DNA of 64,000 nt from Vermamoeba vermiformis (Eukaryota > Tubulinea > Echinamoebida): NCBI GenBank assembly GCA_045837725.1, contig JBEWZL010000193.1, positions 1 through 64,000 of the forward strand. The letters run 5' to 3'. Below, in pieces: positions 1 to 12,185 of this stretch (positions are counted from its first letter, which is position 1; the number at the start of each line of letters is the position of its first letter). A program made the position numbers and the translations under genes. The notes beneath the pieces are model-generated. The model saw only the letters and a program-made list of their open reading frames with translations, searched no databases and had not been told where the DNA came from.

Positions 1-1716
1 GCGTAAAACTCCTGTCGGTTTTCAATTTAAACCTACAGTTTTTTAAAGACCAAAGTCCGTCTGTCTGGCGGTTTTCAGAAAATACGCCGGCGCGGACCTC
101 AAACCGACATGAACCGCCGCTTTATATACCACAGAAGGCATGCAGAATAACGTTATTGTGCGGGTCATAGGCATATTCCGCCTTTCTTATAAATTATTAT
201 TATTTCTCACCTTTTTGTTGGATTAAACAACGTCAGCGTCATGATCTGTCCCACTGTAAACGAATCTGGTGATGCTATGGTACGTCATTAATTTTAAAAT
301 ATTACCTGAATTTTATTGCTGTTTTCTGCTTTCGTGATCGCGTTTGAAATTTTCCCAACATTTGATCTGATCTCGTTCCGTTTAACAGCGAACCAAAAGT
401 TCCTGATTTCTCCAAGCTGTTTTACAAAGTGCTTGAGAAAAAATTACGGACAATTGCTGAGAAAGACAACACCCTCGAAAGATGACTCGGCTGGATCGCC
501 AAAGCAAGGGATCGACGATATACGTCTCATTACGGAGCTCACAAGAACGCAAGACATTTGTACTGTGGTGCGTCTTCCTCTTCTTAATTATTAGTGCTCG
601 ATATCGCTAGCAAAGAGGTTCAGTAAGTTTGAAAACCGTATTCACTTCATTTGACTTACTATGTCGTATAGAGCCTCATATCATCACCAAGAGCATCAAC
701 GATAAGTAAGTAAATTTTGCAGACTGGGTTTGAGCTCAAAGATATCGCTCTACTTTTATCGAAATCAGATCTTAACACGTGCGCACTTTTGGAAAATACA
801 GCACAAGAAGAGACAATATCAGCCGAATAAGTGTACTAATTTTGTGTATCAAAGCGAAACTGAATACAGTCTTTATGATGCTCCTGGGCGAAGTACTGCC
901 AAAGAATACCCCGTGCCACATGATGACGAAGTACAAACAGTATCTCGCAATCCATTTGCGACCCGGACAGAGAATAAAGGTACGAAAAAAATTATATAAT
1001 GCTGGTTTATACTAAAGTGATATCTCAGGATATATCGAGGTACCAGAAGTGCACTTGTTGACAAATTTCGACAACTCGGAATGAAGATCTTTAACGTCAA
1101 AGTTTCCAAATAGAGTATTATTATGTTAATGTTATCAGTCATCGAAGATCGACACATAGCTATTCATCTAAGAATAGACTTGATCGCCCTCAAATAAGAT
1201 AATTTTGCCTGATCTGTCCACAACGATCCGAAAAGCATTCCCACCTTATTGAAGATGACATCAGCTCTTGTTGGAATCTATTAGCTACACTGAGGAGGAA
1301 TTAATCACAAAAATGATTGGTACTGGGCGACAAAACAAAATAGTACCAGTGGTGCAACAATCTTGATCCGGATTCGATCGCGGCCAGGAAAAACGAGGCT
1401 AGAGAATGACCAAACGTAAGTTAATTAGCCTGTGCTAATAATAAACTGGCAGAGATACGCAAGGAGTGTTCGTTTGAAATACCTGACGCTGATCTGCAGC
1501 GATTCTTGGTAGATTCGTTTTTGTAACAATAAATTTATTTTATTTTACCGCTACTACTTTGTGGCTCAATTCCATGGCCCCAGAGCTTCGATAAGCGAAC
1601 AAAACCGACACCAACCGACGGAATTAAAACCGACGGAAGAAAACCGGCAGACAGACGGATTGTAGGTCTTCAAAAAAACTGTCGGTTTAAATTGAAAACC
1701 GACAGGAGTTTTACGC
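1..1716. mobile_element. Degenerate DNA-transposon-like element with terminal inverted repeats
   Basis: The first ~78 bases of the window, beginning GCGTAAAACTCCTGTCGG, recur in inverted orientation at about 1639-1716, ending CCGACAGGAGTTTTACGC, with roughly 90% identity by eye. This gives a 1.7-kb unit with long terminal inverted repeats, typical of a cut-and-paste DNA transposon or a non-autonomous derivative. Just inside the right repeat there are short repeated CCGAC-containing units (1590-1650). The interior holds only broken coding stretches and no recognisable transposase. The left end coincides with the window edge, so a target-site duplication cannot be checked and the element could extend further left. 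The TIR structure is seen directly; the transposon assignment is inference. Confidence 0.6.
385..1529 (+). pseudogene. Unrecognised decayed gene inside the TIR element
   Basis: Short coding-looking blocks lie on the plus strand between the inverted repeats. About 391-486 reads EPKVPDFSKLFYKVLEKKL and onward, and then the sensible reading changes frame. About 850-1000 holds another block that looks coding in a different frame. Near 1310-1420 a block reads NDWYWATKQNSTSGATILI and is followed by a plausible donor (GTAAGTTA). The last exon-like piece (about 1453-1528) reads EIRKECSFEIPDADLQRFLV and ends in TAA, with an AATAAA-type signal just after it. Stops and frame changes separate the blocks, so no intact product is supported. 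It could be cargo, a decayed transposon gene or a host gene overrun by the element. I recognise no family. Confidence 0.3.
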
Positions 1717-1863
1717 CTCCCATCGCACGTGATACCCAGTTGATATCGCAATAAATCGGTTTTATTTTATACAAGGCCATATTGAGTTAAACACTTTACA
1801 TATTACATGGGCAGATCCAGCGATTTTCCAGATCTTAGGTCAAAATTCATTCGTCGAAGAGTT

Positions 1864-4244
1864 CTACTTTTCGACAGTAGTAGTTGACTTACGTTCGCTA
1901 CCGGGAGTTTTTGGGGTGCTTCCAGCCGCCGGGGCAGGTGTAGTTCGTACTCGATCTAACAACTTGGAGCTGGGCGAGGCCGTCTTAGTGCTTGATCCCT
2001 TTCTATCAGAAGTTCGTTGTGGCGAGATATCTTTCCTTGAAGAGGGCAATGACTCGGAGCTCTCCGAAGGTCGACTTCGTTGCGAATCTGATCTCGAGGA
2101 CTCTTCTTCGACGCTCCAAGTAGACGCGTCAAAGCTGTATTCGTCCTTCATACTAGCATTATTTCTCGGTGAGCTCAGGGGCGATGTTGATGCATCATAT
2201 CCTGCGTCACTGCTAGCTCGCGGTGTTTCCAGCGTGGAGGATCTATTCCTCGGATCAAAAGGAATACCCAGCGGCTTGTCCAAGTCGTCAATGTTTCGTA
2301 TATTAAACCTCTCGTTGACTAATTTCTTCTGCACTTGTCGCACGTGTCGTGTTTTGCGTTGTCTGTACGCCAAACTCTTCGCTAATTTAAGCTTGAACTG
2401 CCGCAGTAATTTCTCTTTTTCTTCAATCTTTTGTTGCATGATTTTAATCTCTTTTCTCAATCGTGTATTCTCGTCGTCTAATTTTGCTTTAATCGCGCGT
2501 GCTTGAGATATTTCTTTTTCTGTGAGGCAAAACATTGCTTAGTTCGAACCACTTTCGAATATCATTTTAAAGGCTTACCGTTGCCGCTACTACTGTCTTC
2601 AAGGGCTGCAAACCGAGGACTTGTTGGCTGTTTAATTTTTTTTTCAGGACTTCGAGGACTCAACGGCTGACTAGAAGGTCCGTCTTTTCGACCTCGTCTG
2701 TACAAGCGGATGTCGTCAGTGGCTGCCATTATAGTCATAACTGAATCATTAGACTTACTCGGTAACAGTAGGCGACCTTGACCTCGATAGGGGGCTGGAG
2801 TCCTGTACATACGGTAGTTCATCGAAGAGTGGCTTGCCGTCAACCAAGTCGGACAGCATCTGCTCTGAAATGGCAACCAGATCTTGGAAGATTTTAATTT
2901 CCGAGGCGTTCTTCTTTGTAACGCGGTACTCTAGCATAGTGTGTCTATATTGGTGGATAAAGTTGTGAATTGTTTGGAATGATTTCTTTGCAACATCTGG
3001 CTCGATCTTAACCGACATCTCGGAGATCGTCGGAGTGTCCGAAACGCTCTAAAAATAACGAACGAATTAATTTAATCTCTTAGCGGCAACGGTTGCGTGA
3101 CTCCAACATAATTACTAAATAAGGAAATATTTAACAGTTAAAAATAATCCTTACCGCTAAGCCATAAGTAAATTGCCTCAGCTTTTCGGCATAATAGACA
3201 ATGAAGTCGTTGAATTTAAATAAGATATTTGAACTGTCTAGCGGTGTTCCAGCAGCAACACTTTGCATTAATTTTGATAACAAAATTGCCGTTCTGCTCA
3301 CATCCGACGTGTTTTCTATAGATTTGTTAGCCTTTGCATCATCCAGCAATCGAAAGGTGAAATTAGGTACCTTTAGGGCTGTCCAAGAGCTGAGGAGTCA
3401 AAATTGGGGGAATGTAAAGCTTTGAAAACAAGATCATGCCTGCAACGACCATCCCTTTGTCAGGGAACTTCTTGTTGACTTGCTTGACCATGTACTTCAA
3501 TACTCTACTTAAATTTCTACACGACAGTCAACATATAATTCGTGAATAAGAGTCGGGTTCACTTACACAGGGAATTGTCCAGCGGATTCGATAATTCCAT
3601 CCAAGGTCTCTCGCGCCAGTTTCGTTAATTTTTCTACATTTTCTGCAATTACTTGAGGGTCTTTCTCGAACCGTGAGTCAATCTAATCCAATCTTTAGTT
3701 TTGGGATGCTCGCGATCCGATCGTAAATTTACCTCTAGGTTCTTTGTCTGCTTTTTCAGTTTGTTGAGGAGAACATTCTTGACATATAGTCGACCAGAGT
3801 GTATAAAATAATCCGATAGAATTTGAACTGAGAGTGATTTTCCTCTGAATACTTCTTGCCAGGCATCTGGTGGTTGATCGAACGTTAATTATTGCAAATT
3901 AAATTTAAAATTATCTACTTGCAATATTATATCAGAGTAATTATTTACCTGCTCCTTTAATGTCATTTCGAATACACCACCGCAAAACCGGCAAGATCTT
4001 CTGGTTGTCCTCTAAATAAACCACAAGAGCCTTAGATAACGTTGGAATTTCTTCTGTTGTTTTTAGTGCTCGTGACAGTGAAGCGACAATGGGCATCGCT
4101 GATGAAATTAGGATCTAAAATTCAAAATTAATATTTTGTGTACAGATTTGTATTCAATCGTCACGCCGATAATTATATTCGCTGTATTGCTCGTCTAACA
4201 TGTACCTGATGGAATTTAGACGCACTATCACCTGGTTCGTCCAT
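1864..4244 (-). CDS. RasGAP-domain protein with C-terminal coiled coil and Ser-rich tail
   Basis: Probable GTPase-activating protein that speeds GTP hydrolysis by a Ras-family GTPase. The start is ATG at 4244 (MDEPGDSASKFHQ). At least seven exons joined by short introns give a RasGAP domain. LSRALKTTEEIPTLSKALVV is followed by EVFRGKSLSVQILSDY, whose Arg is the expected arginine finger, and then by VLKYMVKQVNKKFPDKG and MILFSKLYIPPILTP. The last replaces the usual FLR-x3-PA motif, so the helper Arg is Lys. After the GAP domain come a helical region (FIHQYRHTMLEYRVTKK), a Lys/Glu-rich coiled coil (about 2400-2530) and a Ser/Pro-rich tail with many SP sites that could be phosphorylated. One apparent frame break near 3390 disappears when a 55-nt intron with a GCTAAC branch site is removed. 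The RasGAP call is firm; the target GTPase is unknown. Confidence 0.85.
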
Positions 4245-4511
4245 ATTAATTAATTGAGCAGTAGCCGTTTCGGATGTAGCCGTTGTCAATCGTCAACAAA
4301 ATTCGAACTGACAATTTCAATTAATTTTGAATCATCAAAATGAGCTATATGTGGTTATTATGAATGTCCAACTCGTGAAAAGGTGCAGGCGGGAATTAAT
4401 CTCGTGCTTTGGCTTCATCCACGTGATTTTTCCTGATTTGGACATGTTGTTTTTAGATACGATAAAATTTATTTTGTACGTTGCCCAAAAAAGCATAATT
4501 AGAATCCAATT

Positions 4512-5657
4512 CTACTCCTTGTGGGTAATGAATTGCACGTACATATCAACAATTTCCTGTTTGTTCAAGCTTTGGACCACATCCCAGTGATCTCCGTAAG
4601 GCTTGTGATCGTATTCGACGTGTACACCTGGATACATAAGCTTCAATGCATCGCACAACTCTTCGCTTTGCTTTGGGTTCACCCACGTATCTTGTGGCGA
4701 GTGTACGATTAAAAATCGAATCTTTTGTACTGGCTTGTCGGATTCACCCGTGGTGGCTGTCTCGTTATACTGTAGAGGATATAGTACGTCATATTGGTTT
4801 TCGTGGATACTAATAGCATCTTCTAATGCGTTTTGGTCGAGAATTAATCGTGTTGGTGAGCCATCAAGCATTATTGATATTTGTTTCGAGCTTGCAAATT
4901 GGAGCACTCTATCCTTGCCAAATACAGGCTCGAACATTTCAACAAAGCTAGGGAAGTCTTTGTAATATGTAATCATGTCATACAAGCCTTGCAGACCAAT
5001 TACTGCTCGCACATGATTGCGGATGTGTCTCAGGTTTATAATGACAGCTCCGATAGACATATGAGCTCCTGCCGAGTGACCCATGAGCACTATATTGCTT
5101 GTATCGAATCTTCGCACTAATTGAGCATTGTTGTTCGCCACTGTGGCTCCACAGCTTGTCAAAAATTCGATGGCTCTTATTACATCTGCAATATTTCGTC
5201 ATTTCCTAATTCAATAGTAAAAGTATCATACCATATAGTTGGTCGGGATATCTAAACTTAGGTTTTGGTGTTTGAGTCAATCTGTAATTTATAACAGCCA
5301 CACAGCATTGCCCAGTAGCGGCAAAATTCTCTCCTATGAATCTATGTGCTATAAAGTTATTAGAAATATTTAATATTTTAACATTATCATTTAATTCGCC
5401 ACTAACTCTCTCGATTATAACGCAACGTCAATAACAAAAATCATAATCCGGCCAAAAAATCTGAAAAAAATCAAATACTACTTACAACTCTTGTCTCTGT
5501 CGACCCAACCACCTCCGTGAATATAAATAATTAACGGTAAATATCCTGTTTCGTGTGCAGGCTGGAACAGATCTAACTTCAATCGTTCTGAATGAATTAA
5601 ACTTGAATACGAAACATCGTACAGGTATTCTACAGCGTGCTTATGTGATGAGTTCAT
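4512..5657 (-). CDS. Alpha/beta hydrolase, kynurenine formamidase / carboxylesterase type
   Basis: Serine hydrolase of the hormone-sensitive lipase or arylformamidase branch. The start is ATG at 5657 (MNSSHKHAVEYLYDVSY). HGGGWVDRDK supplies the oxyanion-hole HGGGW motif. The nucleophile elbow is GHSAGAH, near 5060. The likely acid is Asp in SPQDTWVNPK and the likely base is His in YGDHWDVV, near 4580, so a full catalytic triad is visible. Three exons join cleanly. There is no signal peptide, suggesting a cytosolic enzyme. The HGGGW plus GHSAGAH pattern is shared by kynurenine formamidases and isoprenylcysteine methylesterases; sequence alone does not choose between them. The gene is divergent from the next plus-strand gene, with 127 bp between starts, so a shared promoter is likely. 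Confidence 0.85.
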
Positions 5658-5784
5658 GTTGGTTAATCAATCAAAAGTCCAACACGTGGCGAAGTATTGC
5701 GTGACTCAAACGGAATAAAAAGTTGTGCGCGAGGCTAAATGTCAGTACTTAACACTCACAGCAATATAACAGACGGTCGCCAAG

Positions 5785-6550
5785 ATGGAGCACAGCAGTA
5801 AGTTAAAATTAGCGAAGATAATCAATATTTTAACTTGGCTGACAGATCCGAGTCAAACTCTTCCGCCAATGTATTATTCAGTTTACAACAAAAAGGACTA
5901 ATTCCAGTCTTCAAATATTCGATGAAATCGTTCTCTTTCAGTCATTGGCGGAGGTGTCAAAAGAGTTTTATAAGTTGATCGGAGAAATATTGGCTGAAGA
6001 AAGCCGCGAAAAAGCGCCAAAATTTATTACAAAATTACTACAAGTAGAAAGGAACAAAATTGGTCTTGTTGGGATATTACACAGGTACAGACAATGGTAT
6101 TATTTAAATATTTAAAATAACCATTTACTAGACTCAAAGAGGCCGTCTTTGATCGAAAATTGCCACTTCTCCTAGTGGATTATACCAAAAAATATTTTCG
6201 TTGTCCGATCTGCACCAAAGAGCAAAAAATCGAGTTTGAAGACACATCGGATTGCAAGTTTTCCTGTCCCGAGTGCAATACCAAATACGGCGAGGTCATT
6301 GAATGGCAAGATAACGGAAGCAACGAAGATACAAAGAGATGCGCGTGCAAGCGATTAACGACGCGATACGGTTTCGATTTTTGCGAAGGTTGTAGTGCGG
6401 AGTGCTGTCCGGAGTGTTGTGGCCGAAGTAAGTCTACTTATACCAAGGGGAATAATGCATCTATGAACGCAGCTACATATTGCAGTTATTAACGAGTCTA
6501 CAGAGATGAGGGGCTTAATGATGTGTGGTAACTGTGTGCCCAAAGTATGA
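5785..6550 (+). CDS. Cys-rich zinc-ribbon-like protein, unknown function
   Basis: The start is ATG at 5785 (MEHSIKLFRQC after the first splice), and four exons are read. The N-terminal half is helical and charged (EVSKEFYKLIGEILAEESRE). The C-terminal half is rich in paired cysteines: CPIC, CPEC, a CAC/CEGC pair and CCPECC, about 16 Cys in 100 residues, consistent with two or more zinc ribbons. The last exon is best read from the TTGCAG acceptor near 6480 (IINESTEMRGLMMCGNCV) and ends at TGA 6550; a later acceptor would stop at once. I do not recognise the family. A zinc-binding nucleic-acid or protein-interaction role is possible but not shown. The promoter is probably shared with the divergent hydrolase. 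Confidence 0.65.
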
Positions 6551-6704
6551 AAAACGTAGAATGGTCCTATTCATCAGCGAGAAGAGATGAACAGTATCTC
6601 ATATGATAGATTTAATGGTTTCATCCTGATCTGAAGACATATCTTATTCGTGACACGCTTCAAGTTAGAGCGACGAATTAGCAGGCTGCTTTTTGGCGCT
6701 TTGA

Positions 6705-9700
6705 TCTACGACTACATTCACAAATGTTGCTTCAGCGGATACGTGCATAGATAACTATGGCGGACAATATAGCAGTGCTATTTCATATCCACTGTACCGT
6801 GGTAGTCGCATTCCGTTGGTGAAATTCGACTTGACTGGCGTGCCTGCTGATGCCTATGTTTTGAGCGCTCAATTGAACATAACCTTCCTAGATTATGGGA
6901 CGGATTGGGGGTAATTAATCTATCGGAGTAAATCCATAATGATACTAACGTAATATTATAGCGGTCCTCTATCACTCAAAGTATTTGATTTTGTCGTTCA
7001 AGACGTTTGGACTGAATTTACCGAGGACGCAACATGGGCTTCTTCCGGAATAACTACCTGGGGTACGATAGATGCATCTCTAGCTCTTCCAATGCTAATG
7101 TACCATATTTACAGCGGTTCCGGGCTTGCAGGATGCAGTAGACAAGAGCGTAAACCTCAACAAAAAATTTTTGTTGAACCTGTTTGAAGGCCATAATTGG
7201 ACTACTGTTGAAGTGCGCGAGAGCGTGCAAAGTAAGTAATCCGTTGTAGTTGACCGGTACAAGGTATTAACCAGTCTTTACCCGACAGAGAGTGTTGAGA
7301 CCGGCCGCAACTGGGCTGGATTCACGGTCACGTCACCTCTATACAACGGCAACATATTCTCACGTGAAAGCGCTTCACCACCCACTCTGACTATCACTTG
7401 GGCGCAAGGTGTGCCTCGTGCCTCATTGCGTAAGTATTGGATCATTACTTTGAAGAATCTAAACTGAATCTCACCAAACAACAGCCACGATTATCGTCAA
7501 GTCCAGCGACGAATGGAGTGCTGGCGGCACCGTCTCAATTCCGAGCAGCGACAGCGTCATCCCTCTAGGCACCACTCCTGTCTACACTTGGACCCTCGTT
7601 GATGCACCTCCTGGCTCATCCCACACCGAAGGTCAGTAACACTGCTGCACCGCTTGCAGTACTAACAACCGTCTCTTTCAGGCCAGTCTATCGGTAGTGA
7701 TGCGAGTCTCAGTTTCTCTGCAGACGTTGCTGGCTTCTATCACGTGAGACTTCGCATTGCCAAGAGCGACGACTCGAATGCGTTCACTGAAGCAGACAGC
7801 TACCTGCAGTTCGGCATCAAGACTGAACGACCTCGGTACTGTTACATGATACTAATTATTTACGCTCGCTTGCAACTAATATGGATGTTTTAGAGTGCAC
7901 ATCTCGAAAGAATATGCCTTGAACTCCATTAAGAACGCTAACTTGACTGATTTCCCGTAAGTGCACCCGAACTGGTACTTTATAACTTGTGGTTAACGAA
8001 TATTACTTGCAGGTGGTTCAACCTTGTGAACTTGGCTCAGAACAACGGCTACTGGAGCTTTGCCTATCAAGACGTGTACACATACTTCTTGTTGTGGCAA
8101 GCAACTGGCGACACAACCTGGTGCCAAAAGGCCTGGGACAACTCGATCAAGCCTATCATGTTTGTCAATGGCGATCCTAATCAAGGATATCAGAAGCTCA
8201 TTGACAAATACAACGGTGATTCCCACGCCGCTGCATTTATCGGCGGTCAGTTCCTTGGCAATTTCCCCGTCGCTCTCGACTGGGGCTTTGACTGCTTAGA
8301 TACCTCCCAAAAGAACTATATTGTCGAGTGGGTGCATCAAGAGACCGAGTACATGGTGAGCAACGGCTTCTTTGAAACTTACTTGCGCAATGATGGTACG
8401 CTCCGCAACGGCATTGTGACAAAGCAGGGCTATACTAATGACTTGCCATAGGTGTCATTGTGCTTTCTTCAATTGGCAGAGCATTTAGCGCACTTTACGG
8501 CTATGATTCAAACGCAGCTCGCTTTGCTGAGTTGTACGTTCAGGGATGGCAAAAACGTACGTCTCGTTTACAGCGACGCAATTATACTCAATATTAACAC
8601 GTTTATCTCGCAGTCAAACGTGCCTGGGGCAGAACAGGCAAAGGTGGTAGTTCGGGCGAAGGCAACGGGTATGGTCATTCGACCGCTAACTACCTGATCA
8701 TGGGTGCTCACGCAGTGTAAGATTTATTCAAACATGCGCTGTAAACTGTACTTACCGTAGTATCGCTCAGTTGGACTGCTACTGGTGAAGATGTCTTCGA
8801 AGACCTCGACTTCTTCAGACAAAAACTGATGTATGACGCCTTCGCTGTTTGGCCCAGAACATTCGGCAATCCTACTGATGTAAGATTTTTTTGGTACATT
8901 CAACAGCCGGGCAATACTGACTTTATTATTAACAGCCCTATGGCACTCAACCCTACGGCTATCCACTGTGGGAGATGTCAGGCATTGGAGGCGATGGTCG
9001 TCGCAGCATCGGTTGGGTCACGATCGCCATTAGACCTGTCGGCCAAGCACTGTTGACGCGTTACAAAGACACTGAAGAAGGTCGCGCATTTGCATATCTT
9101 GTGCGCCCTGTGCCTCAAGAGTGGGACATGCACGAGATTATCTACCCTGTCCAACGTGACCCCAACCCTCAACCGCCCACCAAGCTGTCGCACATTGCTG
9201 AAGGCATGGGATACGTGTACATCCGATCTGATTGGACCAAAGATGCCACGTGGTTTGCTTTCTGGGCTGGTCCTCACGTAGACTTGCACCAACATCTCGA
9301 TCAAGGCGCGTTCAACATTTACAAGCGCAGAGACTTGGCCATCAAGTCAGGCAGTTATGATGCTGGGTCAGCAACTACTGACCACAGTGTCGCGTATTAC
9401 ACCCGCACAATCTCAGCTAACGGCATTTTGATCATTGATCCTGAAGAGCAGTTCATGTACGTACATAGTGTTTGATGTCGCCAAAAACTGCTGAGAGATC
9501 TAACCAAATTGACAGGCATTTCATTGGAGGTCGTGGCTGCATGTCAAATGGTGCATTTAACGCAGCCTTTCGATTGAATAATGACTATTGTGCGCCCAAT
9601 GACGGTGGTCAACGCACGTGCTCACCATTGCCCATGTCAGTGGAGTCTGTTGAGGATTGGGAAAACAACAATTACATTTACGACACTGCCAAGATCACCA

Positions 9701-10608
9701 GCTTCTACGACAATGACGGTGTTGTTAGCATTGCCTCGGATCTGACCAATGCGTACAACAACCCTCAATACACGACCACTTGGAACAAGCCGAAAGTCAC
9801 TCAAGTGCTCCGCAAGACACTTTACATCCGTGAACTGGACATCTTCTTGGTCGGTGACGTCGTCACAGCCACCAACAGCACCTTCAGAAAGAAAACTCTG
9901 TTGCACGCCTTGCAAACCATCCAGCTTGATACTGACGCCAACACTGTGACTGAAAACGAGCGCAAGGGCATCGATCGCTACAGAAACGTCAAGTCCGGCA
10001 AAATTATTATGGATGACAGCGAGCCTAGCAATCCCGATCAAATCACTTACGATCTGCGTTGGGGAAATTCTACGCTCTTGTTCGAGACTGTGTTCCCATC
10101 AAAGTTCTCGTACAGACTTGTAGGAGGCAGAACTCCATCTGAAGGCAGTTACGCGGACTTTTGGGTCGACGATTACTCACAAGATTATTGGGGTAGCGTT
10201 CAAAAACGCACTTCGGTCAACTACCCCGTGGGCTATGCCATCGAGACTGCTTGGGCCTATTTTGCCCCGACTTATGTTGGCGGCTATGGTCGCTACAGAT
10301 TGGAAGTGGAGTCTGAGACACTTGATGCCACAGACTACTTCTTGAACATCTACAGGCCAAGCATTGACGGCATCAACAACAACATCCCTGCCTACACCAA
10401 GTTAGAGGACGACGAGTACTTTGGCGTGGTGTTCAATGTGAACGGCAAACAATACAAGGCTAAGTTCCCTAAGAACGGCGATGCTCCATTCGTCGGTGAT
10501 GCGCCCCCTAGCAATCCTGTCGCCGTCCCTGGCAAACCTGTCATCAGTGCTGCTAGCACCCTCTTTGCTGGCTCTTTGCTTGGATTGGCAGTGTTGTTGG
10601 CTATGTAA
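6705..10608 (+). CDS. Heparinase II/III-like surface protein with CBM96-type N-terminal repeats, GPI-tailed
   Basis: Large extracellular protein, probably a polysaccharide lyase or a non-catalytic relative. The N-terminal part (6710-7440) has two beta-sandwich-like blocks, the first reading FTNVASADTCIDNYGG and PLYRGSRIPLVKFDL, which resemble DNRLRE/CBM96 modules. An Ig-like block follows (7490-7840), then a large alpha-helical toroid (FAYQDVYTYFLLWQATGD). The C-terminal beta-sandwich carries HVDLHQHLDQGAFNIYKR and SGSYDAGSATTDHS, matching the conserved end of the Heparinase II/III-like domain. The tail (AASTLFAGSLLGLAVLLAM) looks like a GPI-attachment signal. About a dozen exons splice cleanly. 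The 5' end is unresolved: a hydrophobic signal-like stretch (LAGCFLAL, ~6680-6701) is in frame but separated from the body by an in-frame TGA at 6702-6704, and no ATG is clear. An AATAAA signal follows the stop codon. Confidence 0.8.
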
Positions 10609-10662
10609 TAAAAAAGCGCGTACTTTGCATTCACATGTTTATTCCGGTCGTGTCACTGCAAA

Positions 10663-11655
10663 TTAATGTTTCTCGGGCATACGGAACGGAGGCCAATACT
10701 TGCCGTCAATGTCAGTGAACTTGTATTCTTTGGCCAAGTTTCCCACCGCAAACGCCTTGCCGCTCTTTTGCATGATGTTCTCGTCAGACGCCAGAGCTAC
10801 TACTGCTCGGCCAATGTAATGGGGAGATTCTGCAAATTGCGATGGATCTGGCAGACCTTCTTCATGAAACTTGGCCACGCGTTCAGTGAACACGAATCCT
10901 GGATGCAAGCACAACGAAGCGACGCCGTATTCTTTCAAGTCATACGCTTGTGCAATGGCCAATCGATCCAACGACAGCTTCGCGACATCATACATTGCCA
11001 TGCCAACATATTTACCACCTGGCACTGCATACGGCGATTGATACTTGTCATCAGCAGTGTCCTTATTCGGGTCAAAGTACTGCATTTCTTTGCCTTCATA
11101 ATCTCCGAACGAGACGTGCACGATGAGTCCTTTGCGCGCAGGTGTCATGAGCGGTGCTGCGTGCTTGCTGGTGAGGAACTGCGCGAACAGACCCGAGCGA
11201 AACATGCTGTCGAACATCGAGGCCGGGGTCTGCCAGAACGGTGCTTGAAAGAGGTCTGGCTTGTAGTTCTCGTAGCCACCCCAGACCACATTGACAAGCA
11301 GATCTAGCCGACCTTGTTGTTCTCGTTTGACGCGCTCGAACAGCTTGGCGACTTGCTCTTCTTGCGTGTGATCGCATTGCACTGGAATGCCGTGGCCTCC
11401 AAGTCGCGTCACATCCGCTGCGGTCTCGTCGATCGTGCCCTTGGTCTGATCTGAACTGAGTTTGCCGAGCACGCTGCGACCAGTGACGTAGACTGTAGCA
11501 CCAGCCTGGCCTAGTTCTAGCGCTATGCCACGACCGATGCCTTTACTGCCTCCTGCCACTACAGCAACTAATTTGGCTGAAAGATATCAGTCGGATGTAG
11601 CATTAATATTTAAACAGACCGATTGTAATCACGAACCTAATGATTTAGTAGTCAT
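10663..11655 (-). CDS. Short-chain dehydrogenase/reductase, DHRS1-like
   Basis: NAD(P)-dependent oxidoreductase with a Rossmann fold. The start is ATG at 11655 (MTTKSLAKLVAVVAGG after a short first intron). The dinucleotide site is GGSKGIGRG, the catalytic YxxxK is YDVAKLSLDRLA, and the Ser appears in VHVSFGDYEG. NVVWGGYENYK in place of the classic NNAG, together with HPGFVFTERV near the C-terminus, resembles DHRS1 rather than generic SDRs, which is a moderately firm inference. The length, about 305 residues, is normal for the family. The gene converges tail-to-tail on the heparinase-like gene with 54 bp between the stop codons. No signal peptide is visible. The substrate is not predictable. 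Confidence 0.9.
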
Positions 11656-11922
11656 TGAGGTGTGGTCTAATGCTTTGGAGTTGGTTAATCAATGATTTTT
11701 TGCGACAGTAAAATCCCGTGCAGAAAAATATCGAACATTTCGTCAAGGATATTCCAACGCGTCAAATGTCAGGTGAGCTCAGTACGTATATGATATTGAT
11801 AATGATGCTTCAATAGCTTGACGCTACTATCAAGTATTTCGAGCTCATTTCAAGTTTAATTTGGCGTCTGCTCAAGTTATGACCCCTTTACTCAGCATCA
11901 CCACTGCTTGAATATAATAAAA

Positions 11923-12185
11923 TTACGTACATTCGAATACAAATGGCCAGACGTCACGTTTCTTGAGCAAGGCCAACAGCGCAATCCAGCAGCGACGGCC
12001 AAAAACAATGGCACAATACAACCGAGTATTAATTTAAATAATAGATAATATTCGAGTAATATTTTGTACGCACGAATTGCTTGATTTAGCGATTTAAGCG
12101 CTAACATCCACGAGGAGTCAATCAGATCAGCTGCTAGGTTGAAGCAGGAAGTCATAAATGGCCTTTCTCTGGGCACCATAATCAT
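11923..12185 (-). pseudogene. Possible small gene or remnant, unrecognised
   Basis: Within the 670-bp gap between two clear genes, the minus strand has two coding-looking pieces in different frames. From 12185 one reads MIMVPRERPFMTSCFNLA and continues SLNQAIRA. Near 11930-12010 another reads RLYCAIVFGRRCWIALL, then ALLKKRDVWPFVFECT and a stop. The frames differ and no AG acceptor lies between them, so I cannot join them by a normal intron. It may be a decayed gene or chance. The rest of the gap (11656-11922, 12186-12325) shows no gene and presumably holds the divergent promoters. Confidence 0.25.

Noticed and set aside
1916-2506. Long plus-strand frame opposite the RasGAP coiled-coil exon
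   Set aside because: It is the shadow of the Ser/Glu-rich minus-strand exon, whose splice sites and domain continuity are clear.
3349-3425. Frameshift in the RasGAP gene
   Set aside because: A 55-nt intron with a GCTAAC branch site restores the frame into KENTSDVSRTAILLSK.
9637-10041. Minus-strand frame of 134 codons
   Set aside because: It lies opposite the heparinase-like domain and has no independent support.
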